Of a DNA stretch of 64,000 nucleotides, positions 1-7,637 are shown piece by piece. The DNA lies in NCBI RefSeq assembly GCF_006715055.1, contig NZ_VFMN01000001.1, positions 1,426,001 to 1,490,000 of the forward strand, read 5' to 3'. Origin of the DNA: Lapillicoccus jejuensis. Lineage in GTDB: Bacteria > Actinomycetota > Actinomycetes > Actinomycetales > Dermatophilaceae. How positions within the stretch are numbered: position 1 is the stretch's first letter; each line of letters begins with the position of its first letter. The notes beneath the pieces were generated by a model. The model was given only the letters and a program-made list of their open reading frames with translations, did not search any database and was not told the DNA's origin. Position numbers and translations under genes: made by a program.

Positions 1-2
1 CG

Positions 3-491
3 CGCGGCGCCGGCCTCCAGATCGGCGAGAGCGGCGGCGTCCTCGTCGACGCGCAGGGCCGCAGCAGCGACGCCTCGATCTTCGCCGTCGGCGACATCGC
101 CGAGGCGGAGACGCCGGCGCTCGGCGACGGCGAGCGCGTGCGCACCGAGCACTGGGCGACGGCCAACGACCGACCGGAGGCGACGGCCGCCGCCATCGTC
201 GGGAAGGACGACGCCTTCGACAAGCTGCCGTTCTTCTACTCCGACCAGTACGACCTGGGGCTGGAGTACAGCGGGCACGGCTCGAAGGACGACGAGGTCG
301 TCGTGCGCGGGTCGCTCGAGAAGGGCGAGTTCGTGGCGTTCTGGCTCGACAAGACGGGCCGGGTGCGCGCCGGGATGAACGTCAACGTCTGGGACGTGCA
401 GGACGACATCCAGAAGGTCATCGCCTCCGGCAAGGCCGTCGACAAGGCCGAGCTCGCCGACGAGGAGACGGAGATCGGGTCGCTCGCCTGA
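3..491 (+). CDS. FAD-dependent ferredoxin/rubredoxin-type reductase, C-terminal part
   Basis: This is the end of a pyridine-nucleotide-disulfide-type flavoprotein that moves electrons from NAD(P)H to a small iron-sulfur partner in the cytoplasm. The frame is open from base 3, so the FAD and NAD domains lie before the window; 162 residues are visible. The FAD-closing motif FAVGDIAE is at visible residues 27-34. It is followed by HWATANDR, typical of ferredoxin reductases, and then by the small C-terminal reductase domain (FYSDQYDLGLEY, VAFWLD, MNVNVWD). An in-frame GTG at 138 is internal because homology clearly continues upstream of it. The exact electron partner cannot be told from this fragment. 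Confidence 0.85.
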   Translation, partial: RGAGLQIGESGGVLVDAQGRSSDASIFAVGDIAEAETPALGDGERVRTEHWATANDRPEATAAAIVGKDDAFDKLPFFYSDQYDLGLEYSGHGSKDDEVVVRGSLEKGEFVAFWLDKTGRVRAGMNVNVWDVQDDIQKVIASGKAVDKAELADEETEIGSLA

Positions 492-514
492 GCCGCCTTC
501 CCGAGAGCCCGGGC

Positions 515-573
515 TGTCGGGTCACGTGTCGTCGATCCGGTAGATAGTTCCGTGATCAAACCGTGACCCGACA
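515..573. promoter_or_regulatory. 12-bp inverted repeat upstream of lipoprotein gene
   Basis: TGTCGGGTCACG at 515-526 is repeated as its exact reverse complement at 562-573, with a 35-bp spacer that is AT-richer than its surroundings. It lies between the end of the reductase gene and the lipoprotein gene. No T-run follows it, so a classic terminator is less likely than an operator pair or a structured leader. Known riboswitch cores were not recognised. Confidence 0.4.
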
Positions 574-681
574 ACCGGCAACTTCGCCCCGCCCGCGAGC
601 GACCTGTTGTCGACCGGATCGAGGAGGGGACGTCCCTCCTGGACGGGGGGCCGACCACAGGTCGGGGAGCAGGGGTTCGTC

Positions 682-1530
682 ATGGTCGGCAAGGGTGCGG
701 GGATCGTCGGGCGCGAGGGTGTGCGGCGGGGCGTGACCGGTAGCGGGTGGGCGCGTCTCGCGGCGGCCCTCGCCCTCGGGGTCGTCGGGGTGGGGGCCGT
801 GGGCGGGCTGTCGGCCTGCTCCTCGAGTGCCTCGGCGAAGCCCGCGGCGCAGAGCACCCCGCTCACGTCCGCCATCACGTCGTCGGCCACCACCTCGGCC
901 ACCACCTCGGCCACCACCACCGCGTCGGCCACCTCGGCGACCTCGTCGGCCACCGCGAAGGCCACGACGACCACCGCGAAGGCGACCGCCCCGGCGACGG
1001 TCGTCCCCACGCGGAGCGCCAGCACGTCGTCCCGGCCGGCCACGCTCGACCCCGCGCTCGTCGGCCAGTGGAACGTCCACGACGCGTCGCTGACCATCCA
1101 CGCCGACGGCACCGGCACGATGTCCGCGCACGGCTGCACCGCGGGGCCGGGCGGGCAGCAGGTCTGCGACCTGCTCAGCACGGTCCGGGTGACGCCGATG
1201 GGGTCGGGGGCGCGCCTGACGGTGACCGGAACCCGGGCGTACCTCAGCACCGGGACCCCCGGGCAGACCGCCCAGCTCGTGCCGGTGCCGAGCTGGGTCG
1301 ACGCGAGCGGGCTGTACGCCGCGGTGGGTGACTACTCCGTCCTCGAGCCCTTCACGGCGGCGACCTGGCCCTACGCCACGCCGCTCACCTCGTCGGACCA
1401 GCGGGCGGTCTACAGCTGGCGCTCGGCCCACCGCGGTGGCTCGCTCGGCGACCCGAAGAACGTCCTGGCCCGCCAGTGCCACGAGGGTCTGCCGGTGAGC
1501 GCGCAGGTCCGCACCTACTGCGGCGGCTGA
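682..1530 (+). CDS. Putative secreted lipoprotein with Ser/Thr/Ala-rich linker
   Basis: Predicted 282-residue exported lipoprotein of unknown function. The ATG at 682 is preferred because GGGGAGCAGGGG precedes it and it yields a proper signal: basic residues, a hydrophobic run (AAALALGVVGVGAVGGLSAC) and a lipobox ending in the acceptor Cys near residue 39. After the Cys comes a low-complexity linker built on Thr-Thr-Ser-Ala repeats (roughly residues 55-120), which usually spans the cell wall. The C-terminal 150 residues look like a compact domain with beta strands (VGQWNVHDASLTIHADG) and paired cysteines. The gene converges on the aminotransferase gene with a 16-bp gap. No family was recognised. 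Confidence 0.75.
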   Translation: MVGKGAGIVGREGVRRGVTGSGWARLAAALALGVVGVGAVGGLSACSSSASAKPAAQSTPLTSAITSSATTSATTSATTTASATSATSSATAKATTTTAKATAPATVVPTRSASTSSRPATLDPALVGQWNVHDASLTIHADGTGTMSAHGCTAGPGGQQVCDLLSTVRVTPMGSGARLTVTGTRAYLSTGTPGQTAQLVPVPSWVDASGLYAAVGDYSVLEPFTAATWPYATPLTSSDQRAVYSWRSAHRGGSLGDPKNVLARQCHEGLPVSAQVRTYCGG

Positions 1531-1546
1531 CTCCTCGCTGGTGGGC

Positions 1547-2752
1547 TCAGCCGCGGCGGGCGACGGCGCGCCCGATCCGGGTCAGCGCCTCGTCGAGCAG
1601 CGGCGCGGTCGTCGCGTAGTTGAGCCGCGCGAAGCGGTGCGCCGGGGCCCCGAAGGGCACGCCGTCGTTGAGCGCGACCCGGGCCTCGCGCAGCAGCCAG
1701 GCGGCCGGCTCCTCGTCGAGCCCCAACCCGGTGAGGTCGAGCCAGGCCAGGTACGTCGCCTCGTTGGTCCGGTGCTCCACCCCGGGCCACGAGGCGACGG
1801 CCTCGGCGACCAGCAGCCGGTTCGCGTCGAGCCGCTCGCGCACCTGGGCCATCCACGGCCCGCCGTCCTCGTAGGCGGCGACGTTCGCGGCGATCCCCAG
1901 CGTGCCGACGCCGATGAGCTTCTCGTGCGGCAACCGGGAGAATGCTTCCTGGTCATCGTCGTTGCTCGTCACGAGCTGGGCGCAGGTCAGACCGGGCACG
2001 TTCCACGCCTTCGAGGCCGAGACCACCGTGACGGTGTGCCGCGCGGTGGCCGCGGACAGGGCGGCGTACGGCAGGTGGCGTCCCTCGAGGACGAGGGGCG
2101 CGTGGATCTCGTCCGAGACCACCCGCGCCCCGTGCCGCTCGACGACGTCGGCGAGACCGAGCAGCTCCTCGCGGGTGTGGACGTGGCCGAGCGGGTTGTG
2201 CGGCTGGCACAGGATCACCGTGCGGGCGCCGGCGGCCAGCGCGGCGTCGATCCCGGGCAGGTCGAGCGACCACGGCGCGCCGGCGCCGTCGCCGGCCCGC
2301 ACCATCGGGACCGGCACGTGGTCCAGCCCCCGCAGGTGCACGACGTCGAAGAACGGCATGTACGCCGGGGTGGGGATGACGACCGGCGCGTCGGCGCACA
2401 CCGTCTCGAGCGCGAGACCCACGCCCTTGACGACGTTCGGCACGAGGACGATCCGGGCCGGGTCGAGGGCCCACCCGTGCTCGCGCTCGTACCAGCCGGC
2501 GAGGGCGTCGGCGACACCCGACCGCTGCGCGTCGAGGGGGTAGCCGAGGCTCTCGCGGTCGAGGGCCCGCCGTACGGCGTCGAGCACGACCGGTGCCGTC
2601 GGGAAGTCCATCTCCGCCACCCACAAGGGGATGACGTCCGCCGGGTAGCGCGACCACTTGGCCGTCCCCCGGGCCCGCAGGTCGTCCGCGGTGAGGGCGT
2701 CGAGGTCGACGACCCCCGTGGTGGAGGCAGGGGTCGGGGCGGCAGCGGTCAC
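1547..2752 (-). CDS. PLP-dependent aminotransferase, MalY/PatB cystathionine beta-lyase type
   Basis: Cytoplasmic fold-type I PLP enzyme of 401 residues, the usual length for MalY/PatB C-S lyases, which cleave cystathionine or cysteine conjugates to a thiol, pyruvate and ammonia. The N-terminal signature KWSRYPADVIPLWVAEMDF (residues 32-50) is diagnostic of this subgroup. Further motifs are HNPLG near residue 185, the PLP-contacting Asp of DEIHA at 214, and the Schiff-base lysine in SASKAWN at 248. A plain aminotransferase role cannot be excluded by sequence alone. The IS110 transposase gene lies 109 bp upstream on the same strand, so the native promoter may have been displaced and element transcription could read in. 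Confidence 0.9.
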   Translation of the reverse strand: MTAAAPTPASTTGVVDLDALTADDLRARGTAKWSRYPADVIPLWVAEMDFPTAPVVLDAVRRALDRESLGYPLDAQRSGVADALAGWYEREHGWALDPARIVLVPNVVKGVGLALETVCADAPVVIPTPAYMPFFDVVHLRGLDHVPVPMVRAGDGAGAPWSLDLPGIDAALAAGARTVILCQPHNPLGHVHTREELLGLADVVERHGARVVSDEIHAPLVLEGRHLPYAALSAATARHTVTVVSASKAWNVPGLTCAQLVTSNDDDQEAFSRLPHEKLIGVGTLGIAANVAAYEDGGPWMAQVRERLDANRLLVAEAVASWPGVEHRTNEATYLAWLDLTGLGLDEEPAAWLLREARVALNDGVPFGAPAHRFARLNYATTAPLLDEALTRIGRAVARRG

Positions 2753-2849
2753 CCGCTCATCCTGCCGCGAGGGGCTCCCCCTCGCGGGGCCGACGCCGCC
2801 GGCGTCGCCGGTCCAGCAGGTGCCTCCCGCAGAGGCGTCGTGGGGGATG

Positions 2850-4103
2850 CTCCTATGGATGTCAAATGGTCTGTAGGGCCGGCGACGGCTGAAGTCGTGG
2901 GTTGAGGACGTAGTAGATCTCCCGGGCGATGAGGCGCTTGAGGCAGCGGATGATGTCCTTCTTGCTCAGGCCTTGCTCGGTTCGGCGGTGCATGTAGGCC
3001 TGGGTGCGAGGGTCCCATCTCAGCCGGCACAGCACGACCCGGTACAGGGCGGCGTTGGCCTGACGGTCCCCTCCCCGGTTCAGGCGGTGGCGGTGGGTCC
3101 GCCCGGACGAGGCGGGGATCGGCGCGACGCCGCACAGCATCGCGAACGCGGCTTCGGAGTGGACCCGGTCGCTGTTCTCTCCGGCGGTGACCAGCAGCTG
3201 ACCGGCCACGTCGGCGCCGACGCCGTTCAACGCGACGAGCTGGGGGTTGATCGCGGCCACGAGGGGGTCGATGACCGCGTCGAGGTCGGTGATCTCCTCA
3301 CTGAGGGCGTGGTGGCGGCGGGCCAAGGCCCGCAGCGCAGTCTTGGTGGCCTGCTCGGGGTCACCGACCCGGGTCAGGTCCGGGCGCAGCCCGGCGCACG
3401 CTGCCAGCAGCTGCCGCGTCGGCAGGCCCCGCAGTCGCGCGCGTAGCGGCTCGGCCGCGGTCACGATGAGGGTCTTGATCCGTCGCTGGCAGTCCGCGCG
3501 CTGGTCGATCGCGCTGCGCCGGGCCACGCGCAGGTTCCGCAGCGCCTCGACCCGCCCGTCGCGCACCTTCGGGACCCCGGTGCGGGTGCGCGCTAACGCG
3601 GCCAGGGCCGCGGCTTCGGCGTCGAGCGGGTCGGACTTGCCGGCGCTGCGGCGCGCCCGCCGGTCGGGACGGTCGATCTCGAGCAGCTGCACCTGTTCGG
3701 CCCGCAGGTGGCGGGTTAGGCCGGCGCCGTACGCGCCGGTGCCCTCGACCCCAACCACCACCACCGTCCCGAACGACCGCAGCCACGCCAGCAGCGCCGC
3801 GTACCCGCCCGGGTCGGCCGGGAACGTGGCATGCCCGAGCAGCCGCCCGACCGGGTCGAGCGCGGCCGCCGTGTGGGTGTCAAGGTGGGTGTCCACCCCA
3901 CCAACCACCTGACCGGGCTCGCGCTGCTGGTCCAGCTGCGGATCCGGATCCGCCTGCTGGTCTCGCCGATGGTTTGTCGTGGTGCCGCGTGCGATGGTGG
4001 TCATCGCCGTCCTCTCTCACTCTCGAACGGTGGGTGGGCGGCATGCACCATCCGAACGAGTGGACAAGACAGTGATGGGTGCCTGCTGGCACAGGCTCCT
4101 ATG
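2850..4103 (-). mobile_element. IS110-family insertion sequence
   Basis: One transposase gene is bracketed by the 9-bp direct repeat GCTCCTATG (2849-2857 and 4095-4103). On the transposase strand both copies read as ATAGGAGC preceded by GACCTC or GACATCC, so the similarity extends beyond the 9 bp. IS110 elements lack terminal inverted repeats and recombine at a short shared core, which fits. The left boundary is uncertain: if the motif at 4095 is internal, the element could extend to about 4190. No other copy of the element occurs in this window. Confidence 0.6.
2862..4004 (-). CDS. IS110 family transposase (DEDD recombinase)
   Basis: Full-length 380-residue DEDD recombinase that moves the element through an RNA-guided, circular-intermediate pathway. 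The RuvC-like N-terminal domain holds D38 (GVDTH), E87 (VEGTG), D125 and D128 (KSDPLDAEA). The C-terminal transposase_20 domain (LNGVGADVAGQ, LCGVAPIPASSG, NRGGDRQANAALY) carries the candidate nucleophile Ser300 or Ser301. The ATG at 4004 has GAGAGAGGA upstream. The first 30 residues are polar and Gln/Arg-rich and look like an extension of the usual start. No frameshift or stop is present, so it may be active. Confidence 0.95.
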   Translation of the reverse strand: MTTIARGTTTNHRRDQQADPDPQLDQQREPGQVVGGVDTHLDTHTAAALDPVGRLLGHATFPADPGGYAALLAWLRSFGTVVVVGVEGTGAYGAGLTRHLRAEQVQLLEIDRPDRRARRSAGKSDPLDAEAAALAALARTRTGVPKVRDGRVEALRNLRVARRSAIDQRADCQRRIKTLIVTAAEPLRARLRGLPTRQLLAACAGLRPDLTRVGDPEQATKTALRALARRHHALSEEITDLDAVIDPLVAAINPQLVALNGVGADVAGQLLVTAGENSDRVHSEAAFAMLCGVAPIPASSGRTHRHRLNRGGDRQANAALYRVVLCRLRWDPRTQAYMHRRTEQGLSKKDIIRCLKRLIAREIYYVLNPRLQPSPALQTI

Positions 4104-4190
4104 AGGTCACAACCCTCGGACGATGAGTGCCGTGAGACCCCGCGCCGGGACCGACCGACAGATCCCGTTGAAGACCTCAAGTCAGTCAGG
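4005..4190 (-). ncRNA. Candidate IS110 bridge-RNA region
   Basis: The non-coding stretch upstream of the transposase start is where IS110-group elements encode the bridge RNA that pairs with donor and target DNA. It holds a perfect 5-bp hairpin (GCCTG-6-CAGGC, 4081-4096) next to the ATAGGAGC motif that is also found beside the other end of the element (2850-2857). This arrangement, a stem followed by a loop carrying end-like sequence, is what a donor-binding loop would look like. Boundaries are guesses and no covariance model was run. Confidence 0.3.
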
Positions 4191-4238
4191 CGGCGAGTCA
4201 GGACGACCCGGCGCGGGGGCCCGCACCCATCATCACTG

Positions 4239-5204
4239 TCAGGCGGGGGCCGGGGTGGTGAGCGTGCGGGTGAACGTGCGCCGGTAGTCCAGCGGGGGGA
4301 CGCCGACCTCGCGGGCGAAGTGGTGGCGCAGCAGGGCGGCGCTGCCGAAGCCGGCCCGGGTCGCGACGGTCTCGACGGGCAGGTCGCTCGCCTCGAGCAG
4401 CTCGCGCGCGTAGTGGATCCGCTGCGACAGCAGCCACTTCGCGGGGGTCGTCCCGCTCTCGGCGACGAAGCGGCGGGCGAAGGTGCGCTCGCTCATCGAG
4501 GCGCGCCGGGCCAGCTCGCGCACCGGCTGGTCCTCGGCCAGGTGCTCGCGCATCCAGTGCATGACCGGCTCCAGGCTGTCCGCGGAGCAGGCCGGGACGG
4601 GCAGGTCGACGTACTGCCGCTGGCCGCCGTCGCGCTGCGGCGGGACGACCATCCGCCGCGCGATGGTCGAGGCGATCGCCGCGCCGCGGTGCTTGCGCAC
4701 GAGGTGCAGGCAGGCGTCGATGCCGGCGGCGGTGCCCGCGCTGGTGACGACGTCGCCGTCGTCGACGAAGAGGACGTCCCGGTCGACCCGCAGGGCCGGG
4801 TACGTCGCCGCGAGCTCGTCGCAGTGCACCCAGTGGGCGGTCACCCGGCGGCCGTCGAGCAGGCCGGCGGCGGCGAGCGGGAAGACGCCCGTGCAGACGG
4901 AGGCGATGATCGCGCCGGCAGCGTGCGCCGCGCGGATGGCGTCGAGGAACGTCTCGTCGAACTCGCGCAGACCGGTGGCGCCGACGACGACGAGGTCAGC
5001 CCCCGCGAGCCCGTCGAGGCCGTGCGGGACGGTGAGGGTCAGGCCGCCGAGCAGGTCGACCTGCGGCTGCGCGGCGCAGACCCGGAAGTCGACGGCGGGG
5101 ACGCCGTACGGCGTGCGGTCGACGCCGAACACCTCGGTGACGAGGGCGAACTCGAAGGCCGCCGACTGCGCCGGCAGCAGGAGGGCGACGGTGTCGAGGG
5201 CCAC
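4239..5204 (-). CDS. GlxA/AdpA-like transcriptional regulator (DJ-1/PfpI plus AraC HTH)
   Basis: A 321-residue cytoplasmic regulator with an N-terminal DJ-1/PfpI amidotransferase-like domain (about 1-200) and a C-terminal AraC-type double helix-turn-helix (about 220-315; MSERTFARRF then VATRAGFGSAALLRHHF). The DJ-1 nucleophile-elbow cysteine is at 104 in ASVCTGVFPLA. The GTG at 5204 is chosen because homology starts at its VALDTVALLLP; the frame stays open further upstream without meaningful sequence. It is transcribed away from the small membrane-protein gene at 5298. The shared 93-bp region holds two palindromes and an AdpA-like site, suggesting autoregulation. The target pathway is unknown. 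Confidence 0.9.
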   Translation of the reverse strand: MALDTVALLLPAQSAAFEFALVTEVFGVDRTPYGVPAVDFRVCAAQPQVDLLGGLTLTVPHGLDGLAGADLVVVGATGLREFDETFLDAIRAAHAAGAIIASVCTGVFPLAAAGLLDGRRVTAHWVHCDELAATYPALRVDRDVLFVDDGDVVTSAGTAAGIDACLHLVRKHRGAAIASTIARRMVVPPQRDGGQRQYVDLPVPACSADSLEPVMHWMREHLAEDQPVRELARRASMSERTFARRFVAESGTTPAKWLLSQRIHYARELLEASDLPVETVATRAGFGSAALLRHHFAREVGVPPLDYRRTFTRTLTTPAPA

Positions 5205-5215
5205 CGGCCCAGTCT

Positions 5216-5270
5216 GCCACGCAGGTGGCGGGATCTTGACGTCAGCCGTCGTTCCTGCCACTCGTGGCAG
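5216..5270. promoter_or_regulatory. Palindromic operator candidates of the GlxA-like regulator
   Basis: CTGCCAC-TC-GTGGCAG (5255-5270) is a perfect 16-bp palindrome. A second copy of the half-sites, GCCAC-4-GTGGC, lies at 5216-5229. Overlapping the second copy, TGGCGGGATC (5226-5235) fits every position of the AdpA consensus TGGCSNGWWY described in Streptomyces. Both lie in the divergent region between the regulator start (5204) and the small gene at 5298. Confidence 0.5.
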
Positions 5271-5297
5271 CGGATCGACGGGCGCAGGATTCCTGCC

Positions 5298-5522
5298 ATG
5301 GAACTCCTGACGACCCTCTCCGCCCTGCTGTTCTTCGTCGGCTTCGTCGCCTGGGTCTCGGCGACCCTCGAGCGCCACCAGCGCGAGCACGGGGGCCTCG
5401 CCTGGTTCGAGGCGCTGGCCCGCCGGATGCCCTACGGCCTCGAGCACGAGGCGGACCGCGACGGCCAGCGCCTCGCCGACGACCTGCGCGCGGCCTCGCA
5501 GCGGGACGCCGGGACGCCGTGA
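5298..5522 (+). CDS. Small single-pass membrane protein of unknown function
   Basis: A 74-residue protein with one N-terminal transmembrane helix (LSALLFFVGFVAWVSATL, residues 6-23) followed by a charged cytoplasmic-looking tail rich in Arg, Glu and Asp. The ATG at 5298 gives the helix at the very N-terminus. It sits 24 bp before the App1 phosphatase gene on the same strand and is divergent from the GlxA-like regulator, so it could be a regulatory target. No family was recognised. Confidence 0.6.
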   Translation: MELLTTLSALLFFVGFVAWVSATLERHQREHGGLAWFEALARRMPYGLEHEADRDGQRLADDLRAASQRDAGTP

Positions 5523-5546
5523 GGGGGATGGCCTAGGTTTGTCCGC

Positions 5547-6668
5547 ATGGCCCGCCCGCACGCCGCCGCGATCGTGGAGGACGCGTGGCACCGCCAGGTG
5601 GACCGGGCCCTGCGCCGACGGCACTGGACCAACCGTGTCATCGGGCACGTCGGCTACGGCTCGTCCGACTTCGTGCGCGTCTTCGCTCGCGTCGTGCTGA
5701 GCCGACCCAAGGACCCGCCGCCGGACGACGGGCTGCGCGAGGACGAGCCCGACAAGAAGGCGGAGAAGAAGGCCGGCGACAAGACGTACGGCGGCCTGCG
5801 GTCGCTCGACGGGCGGCGCCGCGGGTGGCGGGTGTTCTTCACCGCGCCGGCGATGGACGTCCCCGTCACCGTCACCGTCGGCGATCACCGCGCGCACGGG
5901 CGCAGCGACCGCAGCGGGCACGTCGACCTCACCTTCCGCGGGACCGGGCTCGACGCCGGCTGGCACTCGGCGACGGTCGAGGCCCAGAACTCCGAGCCCG
6001 TGCAGGTGCCGATCTTCGTCGTCGGCGACGACGTGACCTTCGGGATCGTCAGCGACATCGACGACACCGTCATCTCGACGTCCCTGCCGCGCATGTTCCT
6101 CGCCGCCTACAACACCTTCGTCAAGCACGAGGGCACGCGGCGGGTCGTGCCCGGGATGGCCCCGCTCTACCGGGCCCTGCTGGCCGAGCACCCCGGGGCC
6201 CCGACGGTCTACGTCTCGACGGGGGCGTGGAACACCGCGCCGCCGCTGACCCGGTTCCTCAAGAACCACGGCTACCCGATGGGGCCCCTGCTGCTCACCG
6301 ACTGGGGCCCGACGAACACCGGCTGGTTCCGCAGCGGTCGCCAGCACAAGCGCGCCTGCCTCGACCGGCTGGCCCGCGACTTCCCGCACATCCGGTGGGT
6401 CCTCGTCGGCGACGACGGGCAGCACGACCTCGAGGTCTACAGCGACTTCTCCGAGGCCAGGCCGGAGTGCATCGAGGCGGTCGCCATCCGGCAGCTGACC
6501 CCGACCGAGCAGATGCTGTCGCACGGCATCCCGGTGCCGACCGACGAGCTGACCCGCAACCCGCGCACCCCGCGGGAGATCCCGATCTACTACGCGCCGG
6601 ACGGCTTCGGCCTGCTGCGCATCCTGCGGCAGGCCGGGAAGGTGTCCGAGGCGGCCGAGCCCGGCTGA
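5547..6668 (+). CDS. App1-family phosphatase (DUF2183)
   Basis: A 373-residue member of the App1 family, HAD-like phosphatases named after the yeast actin-patch phosphatidate phosphatase; bacterial members have unproven substrates. The catalytic DIDDT is at residues 170-174 (FGIVSDIDDTV), followed by VYVSTGAWN, the basic HK of RQHKRA and LVGDDGQHD, which supply the remaining HAD motifs. An N-terminal beta-rich region (about 80-160) precedes the catalytic domain. A charged Lys/Glu segment lies near residues 65-80. There is no signal peptide, so it is probably cytoplasmic. It follows the small membrane gene by 24 bp. Confidence 0.88.
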   Translation: MARPHAAAIVEDAWHRQVDRALRRRHWTNRVIGHVGYGSSDFVRVFARVVLSRPKDPPPDDGLREDEPDKKAEKKAGDKTYGGLRSLDGRRRGWRVFFTAPAMDVPVTVTVGDHRAHGRSDRSGHVDLTFRGTGLDAGWHSATVEAQNSEPVQVPIFVVGDDVTFGIVSDIDDTVISTSLPRMFLAAYNTFVKHEGTRRVVPGMAPLYRALLAEHPGAPTVYVSTGAWNTAPPLTRFLKNHGYPMGPLLLTDWGPTNTGWFRSGRQHKRACLDRLARDFPHIRWVLVGDDGQHDLEVYSDFSEARPECIEAVAIRQLTPTEQMLSHGIPVPTDELTRNPRTPREIPIYYAPDGFGLLRILRQAGKVSEAAEPG

Positions 6669-6734
6669 CGCCGGCCCTCGACCCGGTCCGCCGACCTGCT
6701 GCGGGTGTCGGTGGCGCCTGACAGGATGGCCGGC

Positions 6735-7595
6735 ATGCCGGAGCTGCCCGAGGTCCAGGCGCTGGTCGACTTCCTGGCCGAGCGCACCGCCGGCCTGGCC
6801 GTGGCCTCGCTCGACCTGGCCAGCTTCTCCGTGCTCAAGACGTTCGACCCGCCGCCGTCGGCGCTGGCGGGGGCCCCGATCGACGGGGTGCACCGGTACG
6901 GCAAGTTCCTCGACCTCGACGTCGACGGCACGCACCTGGTCTTCCACCTGGCCCGGGCCGGCTGGCTGCGCTGGTCCGACGAGCTCCCGCAGACGGTGCT
7001 GCGGCCCGGCAAGTCGCCCATCGCCTTCCGGCTGCGGCTGTCGGACGGGTCCGGGTTCGACGTCACCGAGGCGGGGACGAAGAAGTCGCTGGCGGCCTAC
7101 ATCGTGCGGGACGTGGCCGACGTGCCCCGGATCGCGAGCCTCGGGCCCGACCCGATGGCCGACGACTTCTCGCTCGAGCGGTTCGCCGCGATGCTCGAGG
7201 GCCGCCGCACCCAGATCAAGGGCCTGCTGCGCGACCAGGAGTTCCTCGCCGGCATCGGCAACGCCTACTCCGACGAGATCCTCCACGTCGCGCGGATGTC
7301 GCCCTTCGCCCTCGCCGCCACGCTCAAGCCCGCCGACGTCGAGCGGCTGTACGACGCGATGCGCGACACCCTGCGCGGCGCCGTCGTCGCCGCGTCGGGC
7401 AAGCCGGCCAAGGAGCTCAAGGACGCCAAGCGCGAGGGGATGCGGGTGCACGGCCGCACCGGCCAGCCGTGCCCCGACTGCGGCGACACCGTCCGCGAGG
7501 TGTCCTTCGCCGACTCCTCCCTGCAGTACTGCGCCACCTGCCAGACCGGCGGCAAGCCGCTGGCCGACCGCCGGATGAGCCGGCTGCTGAAGTAG
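6735..7595 (+). CDS. Fpg/Nei family DNA glycosylase/AP lyase
   Basis: Base-excision repair enzyme that removes oxidised bases and nicks abasic sites. The start at 6735 is fixed by chemistry: the mature protein must begin with Pro2-Glu3, and this ATG gives MPELPEVQ, whereas the in-frame start 30 bp upstream would bury the catalytic proline. Length is 286 residues, normal for the family. A helix-two-turn-helix region (KGLLRDQEFLAGIGNAYSDEIL) and a C-terminal zinc finger (CPDC ... CATC) are intact. The usual finger end is replaced by a Lys/Arg tail. Whether it is closer to Fpg or Nei is not clear; actinobacteria carry several paralogues. Confidence 0.92.
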   Translation: MPELPEVQALVDFLAERTAGLAVASLDLASFSVLKTFDPPPSALAGAPIDGVHRYGKFLDLDVDGTHLVFHLARAGWLRWSDELPQTVLRPGKSPIAFRLRLSDGSGFDVTEAGTKKSLAAYIVRDVADVPRIASLGPDPMADDFSLERFAAMLEGRRTQIKGLLRDQEFLAGIGNAYSDEILHVARMSPFALAATLKPADVERLYDAMRDTLRGAVVAASGKPAKELKDAKREGMRVHGRTGQPCPDCGDTVREVSFADSSLQYCATCQTGGKPLADRRMSRLLK

Positions 7596-7637
7596 CCCCG
7601 TCGGCGAGTGGGGCTCGCCCCACTACGCTCGTCCCCG

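Noticed and set aside
492-681. Cyclic di-AMP (ydaO) or other riboswitch before the lipoprotein gene
   Set aside because: Only the long inverted repeat was found; none of the conserved core sequences known to me is present.
5205-7451. Very long open frame on the minus strand extending the GlxA-like gene upstream
   Set aside because: It runs antisense to the App1 and glycosylase genes and has only Arg/Val/Gly-rich shadow composition; this is a usual effect of high GC. Homology starts at GTG 5204.
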